The notes below the pieces were generated by a model that was given only the letters and a program-made list of their open reading frames with translations, searched no databases and was not told the DNA's origin. Shown piece after piece: positions 1 through 7,020 of a stretch of DNA of 8,857 bases (its first letter is position 1; each line of letters begins with the position of its first letter). Position numbers and translations under genes: made by a program. Source of the stretch: Planctomycetaceae bacterium (GTDB lineage: Bacteria > Planctomycetota > Planctomycetia > Planctomycetales > Planctomycetaceae); the NCBI GenBank assembly GCA_015487825.1, contig WFOZ01000499.1, forward strand, positions 1 to 8,857. The letters are read 5' to 3'.

Positions 1-42
1 CCTCTCTGGTCTCGTCGGCTCGGAGATGTGTATAAGAGACAG
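1..42. other. Residual Illumina Nextera adapter (non-genomic)
   Basis: Positions 24-42 are exactly the 19-bp Tn5 mosaic end AGATGTGTATAAGAGACAG used in Nextera libraries. Positions 9-23 match the Nextera read-2 tail with one mismatch, a C at 16 where the adapter has G. The eight bases before it are probably also artefactual. This is untrimmed adapter at a contig end, not chromosome. Translating through it gives the well-known spurious peptide VYKRQ in front of the first gene. Genomic sequence should be counted from position 43. Confidence 0.96.
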
Positions 43-441
43 GTTCTTAATAACACAATGCTTTATCAGGAAGGGTGGGGCGTTGATGCGATAAAGCATT
101 CACAAACCTATTCGGGAGGACAATCGCGCGGGCATGTGCGCTCATGGGCAACGGCTTGCGAGTTTCAGTTTCGTGGATTCAGCCCGTTCGCTCTGCCTGA
201 TGTGATTGATATTGCAGAAGGAATTCCTTTCATCGAATTAACCGGCTGGGATCATCAAAAACTTTACGCACTCAAGGGAGACATTGTTCGTAAAGGTGTT
301 AAGGCAATCACGGGAATGGAAATGCCCATTTACGAAAAGAGAAGATTTCAGCACGGCGTCGCCAGTGAAGAAGATTTTTCCCGTTTCTTCCCAACCGATC
401 AGCTTGCCTATCGTCAATCATTTGCTGAAATCTATGCGTAA
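43..441 (+). CDS. Asparagine synthase-like protein, C-terminal fragment (5' end lost at contig end)
   Basis: An open frame of 132 residues runs from the first genomic base to a TAA at 439-441. The true start lies outside the contig. The segment with RGFSPFALPDVIDIAEGIPF, then LYALKGDIVRKGV and MPIYEKRRFQHG, has the layout of the C-terminal part of the asparagine synthase ATP-pyrophosphatase domain. In that family an R-x-PF-x-x-x-x-V-x-x-A-x-x-x-P stretch is followed by a K-x-x-L/K-x-x-x-R helix and a basic KR-F/Q-x-G segment. The upstream SGGQSRGH could be part of the same domain. The catalytic PP-loop and any glutaminase domain would be missing. Such proteins amidate a carboxylate using ATP; the substrate cannot be told from this fragment, and a beta-lactam-synthetase-like or tailoring role is equally possible. 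It converges on the gene at 605-2224. Confidence 0.55.
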   Translation, partial: VLNNTMLYQEGWGVDAIKHSQTYSGGQSRGHVRSWATACEFQFRGFSPFALPDVIDIAEGIPFIELTGWDHQKLYALKGDIVRKGVKAITGMEMPIYEKRRFQHGVASEEDFSRFFPTDQLAYRQSFAEIYA

Positions 442-453
442 CTCCAAATCAGT

Positions 454-533
454 CGTAGGGTCCGCTCTTGCGGACCCCCGCATGAAATAGGAGGTTCCAC
501 TTCCCAACGTGGTCCGCAAGAGCGGACCCTACG
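454..533. repeat. Paired-hairpin (REP/REPIN-like) inverted repeat, GGTCCGC type
   Basis: Positions 454-476 and 511-533 are perfect 23-bp reverse complements separated by 34 bp. Each arm is itself a hairpin: GGTCCGC-TCTT-GCGGACC at 459-476 and GGTCCGC-AAGA-GCGGACC at 511-528. The element lies between two convergent genes, 12 bp after the first stop codon. Two inverted hairpins with a short spacer is the architecture of REP doublets (BIME/REPIN). Repeats of the GTAGGGTCCGC kind are common in planctomycete genomes, to my knowledge. It could also act as a bidirectional transcription or exonuclease barrier; there is no T-run typical of an intrinsic terminator. Confidence 0.85.
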
Positions 534-556
534 CTAAACTCATCCGTATGAAAGTT

Positions 557-591
557 GCCTGCTTTCATTCTGCTTCGCAATGCGAGCAGGC
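557..591. terminator. Possible stem-loop between convergent genes
   Basis: GCCTGCT at 557-563 pairs with AGCAGGC at 585-591 around a 21-nt loop. It sits 14 bp beyond the stop codon of the minus-strand gene at 605. No U-run follows on either strand, so intrinsic termination is only a weak guess. Confidence 0.2.
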
Positions 592-604
592 CCCCGTGTT
601 CAAT

Positions 605-2224
605 CTATTTTTCGGGGATCGAGAAGAAGCCTCCACCAAAGCCACCTTGTCCGCCAAAGCCGCCGCCACCTTGTCCTCCACCAAATGGGGTCGTACCGAA
701 AATGCCGTCTCCGTTTTCTACTCGACGGATAATCTCACTGATCTTTTCGTGATTCTTTTTTGTCTGTTTGATAAGTAATACAGCCTGGGGAGATTCCAAA
801 GTCTGTTCTTGCGATGCTTCTTTTTTATTGGTGTCATTTTTTTTGATCATGATGAGCGGTTTGGACTGGATGACATAAATTCTGACGTCCCTATTTTTCC
901 ATGAATCAGGATCGACCAGATCAGGGATCACGCTGGCAAGACTCTGGGCCATTTCAGCTCGCATTTTGTAGTAGTGGGTAATGACTTTATTCGGGTCCTC
1001 TTTTTTCTGCACTTTAGGCCTGGAAGAAAGCAGAGCTTTTCGATAGATCGTCAGCAAGTTAAAAATTTGCCGCTGTACTTCCATGGTCTGTCTTACAACC
1101 ATCACACCCGGTTTGGGGAAACTGATGGATCCTCCGGTTCCATCGACATCGAACCAGGGGCCGGATGTCTGGTTCATCTGCGCTTCACTTAAAGCATCTG
1201 CTTCTTCCTGATCCCGACATAAATCCCGTACATCATAAATAGCGGTAGGCGTAATCTCTTCTGAAACAGTTTCTGTCGTAATAAAAATAGCTCCATCTTT
1301 AGTGATCCATGTTGTGGGAACTTCTGTAATAAGTGCTTTAAGGATGATCCCCAGTTTAATATTCTTCAGTTTGAGAGTAACCGGCTTTCTGAGGCTGATT
1401 CCTGCGTCTTCCATCGCAAAGCGGTCCAATCGAATTGGTAGTTTTGTTTGTTCAGCTATCTTGTCAACTGCTTTGGTCAGTGGCTGATTAACAACGTCAA
1501 TCGTGATACGCTGGCCAATTTTTTCGATGTATTCAAAGTGCTCTGTCGGCATCAAAATAAACGTCTGTCTTCCCGGTTTAAGCAATGCTTTCAGGATCGC
1601 TTTGATTTCCATCTGAATATCTTGCGTACTTCGCACAAGCATGATATCGCCCAATACCTGAATAGTGCCGCCTACGCCATCGATATCAAACCAGGGGCCG
1701 GATGTCGTGTTCTGAATGACATCAAGCAGGGAAACGGTTGTGTAACCGGCCTCCAGATATTGTGTCAGATTATAGGTGACGGTAACCTGTTTTTCTTCAG
1801 CCTCCGTTAGTGTGGTGATATAGAGGATCTCTTCATCAATATGGTAAGCCAGCGTTTCCGGTAGTGATTGAAGAACACGATGAAGCAGATGGTAAACGGG
1901 TTCATCCTGTGCATGCTCGCTGACAAGATCCAGTTCACTGATTCCTGCCTCATTAAGATTAATTCTATCAAGCATCACCGGCATCTCGATTTGCTTACTT
2001 AACCATTGCGTAAATTCCAGCAGAGACCATTCCTTGAAATCGACAGTCACTTTCTTTGACAGTTTTTCAGGGAGAAAATTCATGGGGTCAATCGTGCGTG
2101 GTTCATCAGATATTTTAATTGTACGACTGACCGGTACAGGCTGTTTTTCATCAGCCTCTGAAATCAGGCCAGTCACCACAAAAGCAAATAAACAAACAAC
2201 GGTTTTCCAGTGAGAACGCAACAT
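605..2224 (-). CDS. Exported STN/secretin-like repeat protein with Gly-rich C-terminus
   Basis: 539 residues. An N-terminal signal peptide is visible (basic MLRSHWK, hydrophobic core to about residue 20, then ISEADEK). The body has two tandem units, about 59-210 and 240-390. Each opens with an STN/secretin-N-like motif (VTVDFKEWSLLEFTQWLS..., LDR, EAGIS; versus ITIDVVNQPLTKAVDKIA..., LDR, DAGIS). Each continues to a TSGPWFD-x-DG-x-GG-x-I motif (174-187, 353-367) and a V-R-x-T/S-x-x-x-Q-x-x-I segment. A third degenerate unit covers about 415-502. The tail 514-534 is almost all Gly and Phe. The STN fold is found in secretin N-domains and TonB receptors and mediates periplasmic protein contacts; no secretin pore domain is present. 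An envelope protein is inferred, partner unknown. An AAGGA Shine-Dalgarno sequence lies 8 nt before ATG. It is convergent with the gene at 43-441 and 493 bp downstream of the DUF1501 gene, so probably a separate transcription unit. Confidence 0.85.
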   Translation of the reverse strand: MLRSHWKTVVCLFAFVVTGLISEADEKQPVPVSRTIKISDEPRTIDPMNFLPEKLSKKVTVDFKEWSLLEFTQWLSKQIEMPVMLDRINLNEAGISELDLVSEHAQDEPVYHLLHRVLQSLPETLAYHIDEEILYITTLTEAEEKQVTVTYNLTQYLEAGYTTVSLLDVIQNTTSGPWFDIDGVGGTIQVLGDIMLVRSTQDIQMEIKAILKALLKPGRQTFILMPTEHFEYIEKIGQRITIDVVNQPLTKAVDKIAEQTKLPIRLDRFAMEDAGISLRKPVTLKLKNIKLGIILKALITEVPTTWITKDGAIFITTETVSEEITPTAIYDVRDLCRDQEEADALSEAQMNQTSGPWFDVDGTGGSISFPKPGVMVVRQTMEVQRQIFNLLTIYRKALLSSRPKVQKKEDPNKVITHYYKMRAEMAQSLASVIPDLVDPDSWKNRDVRIYVIQSKPLIMIKKNDTNKKEASQEQTLESPQAVLLIKQTKKNHEKISEIIRRVENGDGIFGTTPFGGGQGGGGFGGQGGFGGGFFSIPEK

Positions 2225-2341
2225 CGAAAGAATCCTTCAAAGGGAAGTGGAGACAGCAAACGGATGAACCATTTCACCTCATTGCAAACAGATAGCTCTT
2301 CGACCCGCATCAGCATTACGAAAGAGAGAATCTCAAATGGT

Positions 2342-2371
2342 ATTCTAATGTTCCTGTTCACCCTTTGCCAA
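2342..2371 (-). promoter_or_regulatory. Candidate sigma70-type promoter of the STN-like gene
   Basis: Read on the minus strand, TTGGCA (2366-2371) and TAGAAT (2342-2347) each match the -35 and -10 consensus at five of six positions, with an 18-nt spacer. They lie about 120 bp upstream of the ATG at 2224. The -35 box overlaps the foot of a palindromic stem (2364-2397), a possible regulator site. This is consensus matching only; planctomycete promoters are poorly defined. Confidence 0.35.
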
Positions 2372-2397
2372 ACAGGAAATAAATATTTCCAGGCAAA
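2364..2397. promoter_or_regulatory. Imperfect palindrome over the candidate -35 box
   Basis: TTTGCC (2364-2369) pairs with GGCAAA (2392-2397), and inside it GGAAATA (2375-2381) pairs with TATTTCC (2384-2390) across a 2-nt centre. The two stems total 13 bp with an asymmetric bulge. It could be an operator or, read on the minus strand, a stem-loop at the end of a transcript coming from the DUF1501 gene; it has no U-run. Confidence 0.35.
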
Positions 2398-2470
2398 CTA
2401 CCCAAATTGAATCATTCGGCTAAATCGTGTGTGCCTTTGGCAATCGTTCCAGTGCTACTAACGTTAAAAG

Positions 2471-2489
2471 TTTGCGAACGGTTCGCAAA
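2471..2489. promoter_or_regulatory. Perfect 19-bp palindrome, operator-like
   Basis: TTTGCGAAC-G-GTTCGCAAA has two perfect 9-bp arms around one central base. It lies about 230 bp after the DUF1501 stop and 247 bp before the STN-like start. The form suits a dimeric helix-turn-helix repressor. I do not recognise it as a known operator; the 1-bp centre does not fit the CGAAC-N4-GTTCG LexA box. Confidence 0.45.
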
Positions 2490-2717
2490 TGATAGAAAAA
2501 TATCAGTTTGGTTACGGCTATCAGAATGAACCAGCCGTGCTGGGGAACTCTGAATGACTGACGAAAAATATTTCCAAGCGGTGCGCAAATTTCTCGATAA
2601 AATTCCCGTACGTCGGTTTGTCCATGCGGTACCAATACGGCTGGGGAAAACCGTCGTACATGCTGCCGATTCACTCTTTGGATGCGGTTATGCCACGCTA
2701 GGGCTTACGCATTTTCC

Positions 2718-4010
2718 TCAGGCGAACAAGCCAACAAGCTGTTCTTCATCGGCAACCTTGAAGGGGAATTGTTCGGCAAAGGCATGGTTATCAATTCCGG
2801 CAAATTTCCGCAGAGCTGCATGGAGATGTTCCGGACGGACTCGTATTCCGTTTTCTTTCTCTATCGAAAGTGATTTCGGATTGATCGGGATCAGAAACTG
2901 TTTTTCGTCGGTCGCGCCGATAACGCGGTTCCCCTTGATTCCCTGTCCCATGAACATGATCGATCCGATCGACCAGTGGTCTTTGCCGTTGTTATTATTG
3001 TACGACGGCGTACGCCCCATTTCACTTTGGATGATGATGACAAGTTTTTCGCGGATTTTTAATTCTTCCGCTTTAGTCACCAGATAGTCAACGCCTGCCA
3101 GAAATTCCGGTATCAGCTTCATTTGATCGGTATCGTTGTTGGCGTGACTGTCGAACTGGGCAATCGATAAATTTGCCGAGACGCAAACTCCGGCCCTGAA
3201 CGAAGCCAGAGCGATATCCGCCTGGCGAGAGAGACGTTCTTTGGGAGTCGACTTGGGGATATAGGGCGTGACTCGTTCAAGTGCTTTCGAATTAAGTTGA
3301 GCCGCGTAAAGCATATTCTGAGAACGTTCGACTCGTGGTAAACGGACTTCAGAAATCCGAGCCTTCATCTGTAGTTCAAGTGCCCGTTCAATCCGTTTAC
3401 TGACAAAATCGTCATGATAGGGCCAGCTGGCACTTCCATGAACGCCGTTGGCGTTAGCGAGCCGATTCAGTGAATTCAGATAAGGAACTCGAGCCATCGG
3501 GACAAGATTTCCTGTTGCCGAGTAATTGCCGAATGTCAGAAAAGCCAACGGTACATCAGGCCCGTTGCAGGCGGCAACCAATGCGGCGAAAGTCGGGTAT
3601 GCCAGACTGTCGAGCTTGCCGGTAGCCATATATCGCGAATTCGGCGAATGGTTGTTAACCGAATAGTCCAGACCATTGAAAACCAGTAAATCGTTACCAT
3701 GTTTCCTGAAGAAGTCTTCGTTACTCATGCCTGCTTCAATATTCGCAGCATTAGGCGCAAAGCGATGGTTTCCCTGTGTGAGAATATCTCCCTGTTTATA
3801 GAGACGGTTAATTTCGTTGACACCTTTGGGGTCCATCAAATACGTGGTATCCCAACCGCCGGAGGCATTGAAAACGACGTAGTAAGGCCCTTCATAAGAT
3901 GGCAGTTCGCCCTTTGCCTGTTCTGCATAACAAATAGACGACAACCCGAGCGGTGCAGCAATTCCCAGCCCTGCTGCTCGACACTGTTTTAGAAAATCGC
4001 GACGTTGCAT
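2718..4010 (-). CDS. DUF1501 family exported protein
   Basis: 430 residues, close to the usual length for the family. The N-terminus MQRRDFLKQCRAAGLGIAAP resembles a twin-arginine (Tat) leader, with RRDFLK then a hydrophobic stretch, suggesting export of a folded protein. Family landmarks are GGWD (51-54), NNHS (119-122), FDSH (286-289), SEMGRTP (329-335) and KDHW (343-346). DUF1501 proteins belong to the alkaline-phosphatase/sulfatase-like fold class, and these D, H and E residues are the likely metal ligands. No substrate is established. In planctomycetes these genes are very often next to large c-type-cytochrome-like genes, as here: the upstream gene ends 9 bp before this start. The Shine-Dalgarno AAGGAA overlaps the upstream TAA, so translation is probably coupled. 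Family assignment is secure; the function is not. Confidence 0.9.
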   Translation of the reverse strand: MQRRDFLKQCRAAGLGIAAPLGLSSICYAEQAKGELPSYEGPYYVVFNASGGWDTTYLMDPKGVNEINRLYKQGDILTQGNHRFAPNAANIEAGMSNEDFFRKHGNDLLVFNGLDYSVNNHSPNSRYMATGKLDSLAYPTFAALVAACNGPDVPLAFLTFGNYSATGNLVPMARVPYLNSLNRLANANGVHGSASWPYHDDFVSKRIERALELQMKARISEVRLPRVERSQNMLYAAQLNSKALERVTPYIPKSTPKERLSRQADIALASFRAGVCVSANLSIAQFDSHANNDTDQMKLIPEFLAGVDYLVTKAEELKIREKLVIIIQSEMGRTPSYNNNNGKDHWSIGSIMFMGQGIKGNRVIGATDEKQFLIPINPKSLSIEKENGIRVRPEHLHAALRKFAGIDNHAFAEQFPFKVADEEQLVGLFA

Positions 4011-4022
4011 GGTGGTTCCTTA
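4011..4022 (-). promoter_or_regulatory. Ribosome site overlapping the upstream stop codon (translational coupling)
   Basis: Read on the minus strand, the junction is TAAGGAACCACC followed by ATG. The stop codon of the cytochrome gene (4020-4022) shares bases with the AAGGAA ribosome site of the DUF1501 gene. Only 9 bp separate stop and start, so the two genes are almost certainly one transcript with coupled translation. Confidence 0.75.
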
Positions 4023-6425
4023 TTCATACAGAAATTCATGCTGGCGCAGCAAATAGGTAACGACTGCACGCCAGGCGCGAATTGTGTAATGGGGATCGGG
4101 ATCACGGGGGGTGACATCTGCCAGTGTTTGACAGGAATAACTTTCAACTGGAGCAATATTGCTATGAGTTTTGGCTTCTTCGACAATTCCCGCAAACAGA
4201 TCGTAAGTTCGTTGCACTTCGGAATCATCAATTTTGTCGAATCGACCTAACAATAATTCGTGCAAGTGAATGATCGCCAATCGAATTTTTTTGTCAGATT
4301 CAGTATCGGCGCCCGGAACAACATCAGGTTCAATGTTGGGGAACAGGCGGCGTTTCTCCGGAGCGAGAGAAAAATCTGGAGCCACATTCTTGCAGGCGAT
4401 ATCGTTAGCGAGGATTCTTTGAATCGCTCCCATGGCTCCACTCGGGTCAGAGAGCCGCTCGGTGACTGCTTTAGAATCGATCCCGCCATACAGAATCTTC
4501 AGCTTGGCTTCCCGATCGGTCAGACGCCCCCATTTCTTGCCGAAAATGGCAGTCAATTTTCGCTCAAGCTGTTCGGGGGTCAGCATGTGAACCAAACCGG
4601 CATCGTCCAACTCGGCGAAACGACGTGGATCATTCACCTCAGCAGACAAGCCATCGATGCGGTAAAGCTTTGAAAGGATCAATTCTTTGAAGATGATTTT
4701 GAGGTTGAAGTTCGCTTCCGTAAATCGGCTTGCGATCAACTCGATTTCATCGCGTTGCACACGATACGCTCTGCGTTTGGCGGCAAACATCGGGTCATCG
4801 ATATCTTCCGGCGGTAGAAGTGGCTTGCGCCCGGTGAGGATATACCAGACATGCTTGACCATCGCGACAGCAAAACGCGGATCTCGCGCAGTTCGTTCGC
4901 CCAGCCATTGCAGTGACCGCCAACGTTGATCCTCTGGCAAGCTTTCGTTTTCCAGCCCTGGCGAAAACATATCTTCATACCAGCCCTCTTTGCGAGGTCC
5001 ATAAATCCCCTTACCATCAACCACGTAATAGTCCTGGTACAAGCCGGCAATCGGATCCATGAATTTGTGACAGACAACACAGGCTGATGCCTGCATGGTG
5101 GGAGTTTCATATTTGGCTGTAATTGCTGCTGCATCGTTCACCCGGGGGGCCAGTTGTAATATATCGACCCCCAGAAAATGCTCGAAGTACATTCTCACAC
5201 GCAGCCGGTTCCGGTTGGTTTCGGTCGTAGGATACCGCTTTAGATACTGAAACGAACTCAACAACCCGGCATGTGGAAAAAAACCTGTTTCCGATTCCTG
5301 AGCCTGCCTGCCGTTTCGCGATTTCAAAGCCTCGATTTTTGTTGGAATAAATTCAAAAGGATCATCGGGATCGTTAAATTTGTCCTGCAATTTTTCAAAA
5401 ACACCATATCCTTTTGATGTGTACGGCGAGACCATAATATAATCGGCAGTGACGATTTCCGTAAAAGGGCGATTGTTGCGGACGATGTATGTAATCAGTT
5501 CGAGGGGTTCACGACGCATCCCTTCGCGGTAATCGCGAACCAGTTTTGTGTAGGCGATCATCTTGGGGTGAGAGTATTTCAGCCTGTTTTCCGAACTGCG
5601 TCCTTTGTTTGGGCTGAGATCCTGATACCAGAGCCTGTTTTTGAAATGTTCATAAGAGAGGGCACCTTCAGCAACGCCATCGTAGCCACGTGTCAGTAAG
5701 ATATCGTTAAATGCTTCCTGCAGACGTTCGTAGAAAGCCTCTTCCTGCATCAAACTGTCAAGGATTGCATCCATTGCTTCCATGCCGGAATTTTCAACTG
5801 CTACACGTTCCTGCTCTGTCGGTAAGCGGCCTGCAAGCGACAATGTTACTCGCCGCAGCAACCGTTGAGGCGAAATCATTTCGAGCCCTTCAAAAAATGG
5901 CGGAGCATTGTATTCAGCAATTTCCGGTCCGTCATCTGCTTTACCGTTCGCACGATTTACATAACGCTTCAAAATACGGTAGCCGGTCGAATCTGCTTTA
6001 AGGACTTCGCCACCGCCGTGGTCGAGATCACCACTGATCTTTAACAGCAATCGCGATTTGCTCTCTTCTTTCGCAGTCGCAATTTTCTGGAAAGCGATAC
6101 GATTATGATGCAGTGCCTCTGCACGTTTCGCTCGATCCCGAGTGGTATCCTGTAGCAGGAAATCACTATCTGAAGCATCGCCCTTGATATTATGACATTT
6201 CAAACAGGTTCGCTCGCCAACTTTCGCCCAGACTTCATCTGCAAAAAAGTTATCTACAGCGAAACAGACCGGCCCCCTATGGTTCTCCCCTTTGGATTGA
6301 TCAACTTTTTCAGCAAATGCGGCTGAATCAGAATCCGGACTATCTTGCCAGGATGCAGCGAAAAGAAGCATGGAAATTCCAGCGAGCAGCCAGCGCAACG
6401 CTTTTGCGGTACCGAATGTATCCAT
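4020..6425 (-). CDS. Planctomycete multidomain c-type cytochrome (DUF1549/DUF1588-like)
   Basis: 801 residues, with an N-terminal hydrophobic signal segment at about 9-25 (LRWLLAGISMLLFAAS). A first haem site, CLKCH (74-78), lies in a planctomycete-type cytochrome c domain. Then come a DUF1549-like stretch (LLRRVTLSLAGRLPTEQE, 189-206) and a FTEIVTADYIMVSP segment (321-334). A DUF1588-like core (about 381-480) contains a second CxxCH, CVVCH (449-453), followed by KFMDPIAG. The C-terminal third (about 500-801) includes VWYILTGRKPL and a LVHMLTPEQLERKL segment. The CxxCH sites should bind haem covalently after export. Such proteins are abundant in planctomycetes next to DUF1501 or DUF1552 genes; their redox or degradative role is not established. 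It is the first gene of the pair with 2718-4010. A weak AAAGG lies about 13 nt upstream of ATG, so the start is likely but not certain. The Pfam boundaries are my estimate. Confidence 0.88.
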   Translation of the reverse strand: MDTFGTAKALRWLLAGISMLLFAASWQDSPDSDSAAFAEKVDQSKGENHRGPVCFAVDNFFADEVWAKVGERTCLKCHNIKGDASDSDFLLQDTTRDRAKRAEALHHNRIAFQKIATAKEESKSRLLLKISGDLDHGGGEVLKADSTGYRILKRYVNRANGKADDGPEIAEYNAPPFFEGLEMISPQRLLRRVTLSLAGRLPTEQERVAVENSGMEAMDAILDSLMQEEAFYERLQEAFNDILLTRGYDGVAEGALSYEHFKNRLWYQDLSPNKGRSSENRLKYSHPKMIAYTKLVRDYREGMRREPLELITYIVRNNRPFTEIVTADYIMVSPYTSKGYGVFEKLQDKFNDPDDPFEFIPTKIEALKSRNGRQAQESETGFFPHAGLLSSFQYLKRYPTTETNRNRLRVRMYFEHFLGVDILQLAPRVNDAAAITAKYETPTMQASACVVCHKFMDPIAGLYQDYYVVDGKGIYGPRKEGWYEDMFSPGLENESLPEDQRWRSLQWLGERTARDPRFAVAMVKHVWYILTGRKPLLPPEDIDDPMFAAKRRAYRVQRDEIELIASRFTEANFNLKIIFKELILSKLYRIDGLSAEVNDPRRFAELDDAGLVHMLTPEQLERKLTAIFGKKWGRLTDREAKLKILYGGIDSKAVTERLSDPSGAMGAIQRILANDIACKNVAPDFSLAPEKRRLFPNIEPDVVPGADTESDKKIRLAIIHLHELLLGRFDKIDDSEVQRTYDLFAGIVEEAKTHSNIAPVESYSCQTLADVTPRDPDPHYTIRAWRAVVTYLLRQHEFLYE

Positions 6426-6516
6426 CTGATTTCAACCGACCTTTCTGGAAACGATTAATTTCAAAGGTTCCCTTGGACAGGCAACGATCCATAGACCGTA
6501 TGTAACAACGGGTTGT

Positions 6517-6602
6517 GTGCCACGGCTCTGAAAGCCGTGAAACGCTGGAGCAGAAATGAGCGCTTAGTTTTCCGCTTGCACGGCTCAATAGAGCCGTGGC
6601 AC
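6517..6602. repeat. Paired-hairpin (REP/REPIN-like) inverted repeat, CACGGCT type
   Basis: GTGCCACGGCTCT (6517-6529) and its perfect reverse complement (6590-6602) enclose 60 bp. Each end also folds on itself: CACGGCT (6521-6527) with AGCCGTG (6533-6539), and CACGGCTC (6579-6586) with GAGCCGTG (6591-6598). It lies about 90 bp upstream of the cytochrome start codon. The sequence is unrelated to the element at 454-533 but the design is the same. Confidence 0.82.
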
Positions 6603-6871
6603 TCTACTTAATACGATTCATTTGAGAGTTACGGTTTTACTGCGTCTGGAGAATAAAACTTATAACATTAACGGCAAATAGGAATTATGAGTAGATGAAA
6701 TGACTCATTTGTTCATGTGTGAATTGTAGAGGACTCAACTCGCTAATGTAAAGTGTTGCCAGGCAATATTCCGCTATATAATTTAGACGCTCATAGAAAA
6801 ATTCGGCGAAATTACAGTAAAAGGGATGACTGGTATAATGAAGGACGGATGAGGGTTTTCTAAATCTGTCT
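6603..6871. other. Gene-free spacer upstream of the cytochrome operon
   Basis: No open frame with a ribosome site or recognisable product is present on either strand. The only promoter-like pair I see is TTGCCA (6756-6761) and a perfect TATAAT (6777-6782) on the plus strand, but its 15-nt spacing is short and no gene follows closely. I could not pick out a convincing minus-strand promoter for the cytochrome gene. Confidence 0.5.
6756..6782 (+). promoter_or_regulatory. Weak promoter candidate
   Basis: TTGCCA and TATAAT are separated by 15 nt, pointing toward the HNH gene more than 500 bp away across the MITE-like element. The -10 box is perfect but the spacing is sub-optimal and this is AT-rich DNA, so a chance match is likely. 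Confidence 0.2.
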
Positions 6872-7020
6872 GTAACTATTCAGTGATGGGTGGCTGGTGA
6901 CAATTTGCCCCCAGCTGCAATGAGATTTCCTATTCTGGGGTAGATTGTGCGAAAGTTTTCTGGATCTTCAAACATTTCCAATAGCAATCTGTCCCCAGCC
7001 ACCCTCCGCTGAATAGTTAC
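6872..7020. mobile_element. MITE-like element with 37-bp imperfect terminal inverted repeats
   Basis: The left end 6872-6908 and the right end 6984-7020 are inverted copies with 6 mismatches in 37. The outermost 12 bp (GTAACTATTCAG / CTGAATAGTTAC) and an inner GGGTGGCTGG are identical. The total is 149 bp with no coding capacity, as expected of a miniature element mobilised in trans. No clear target-site duplication is visible. The 168-bp direct repeat starts inside its right end (7006), and the right-end 12-mer recurs at 8693-8704 without a matching left end. Confidence 0.7.

Larger units (their letters stand above)
2225..2717. other. 493-bp intergenic region without a convincing gene
   Basis: This spacer lies between the DUF1501 stop codon and the start of the STN-like gene, both on the minus strand. 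Short open frames occur on both strands (for example 2420-2674 minus, starting GTG, and a plus-strand frame from 2554 running antisense into the DUF1501 gene). None has a recognisable domain, a good ribosome site or a typical context. The visible structure is the promoter-like pair at 2342-2371, the stem-loop at 2364-2397 and the 19-bp palindrome at 2471-2489, annotated separately. Confidence 0.6.

Noticed and set aside
2471..2489. LexA/SOS box
   Set aside because: The arms contain CGAAC/GTTCG but are separated by one base instead of four, and no SOS gene is nearby.
2420..2674. 84-codon minus-strand frame in the 493-bp spacer (GTG start)
   Set aside because: No recognisable domain, no convincing ribosome site, and it runs through the 19-bp palindrome; more likely chance or very old gene decay.
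2554..3087. 177-codon plus-strand frame with a protein-like N-terminus (MTDEKYFQAVRKFLDKIPV)
   Set aside because: Most of it is antisense to the well-supported DUF1501 gene and its second half is low-quality, Ser/Arg/Pro-rich shadow translation.
4736..5134. 132-codon minus-strand frame inside the cytochrome gene
   Set aside because: It is out of frame with a coding sequence that is continuous and carries both CxxCH motifs.
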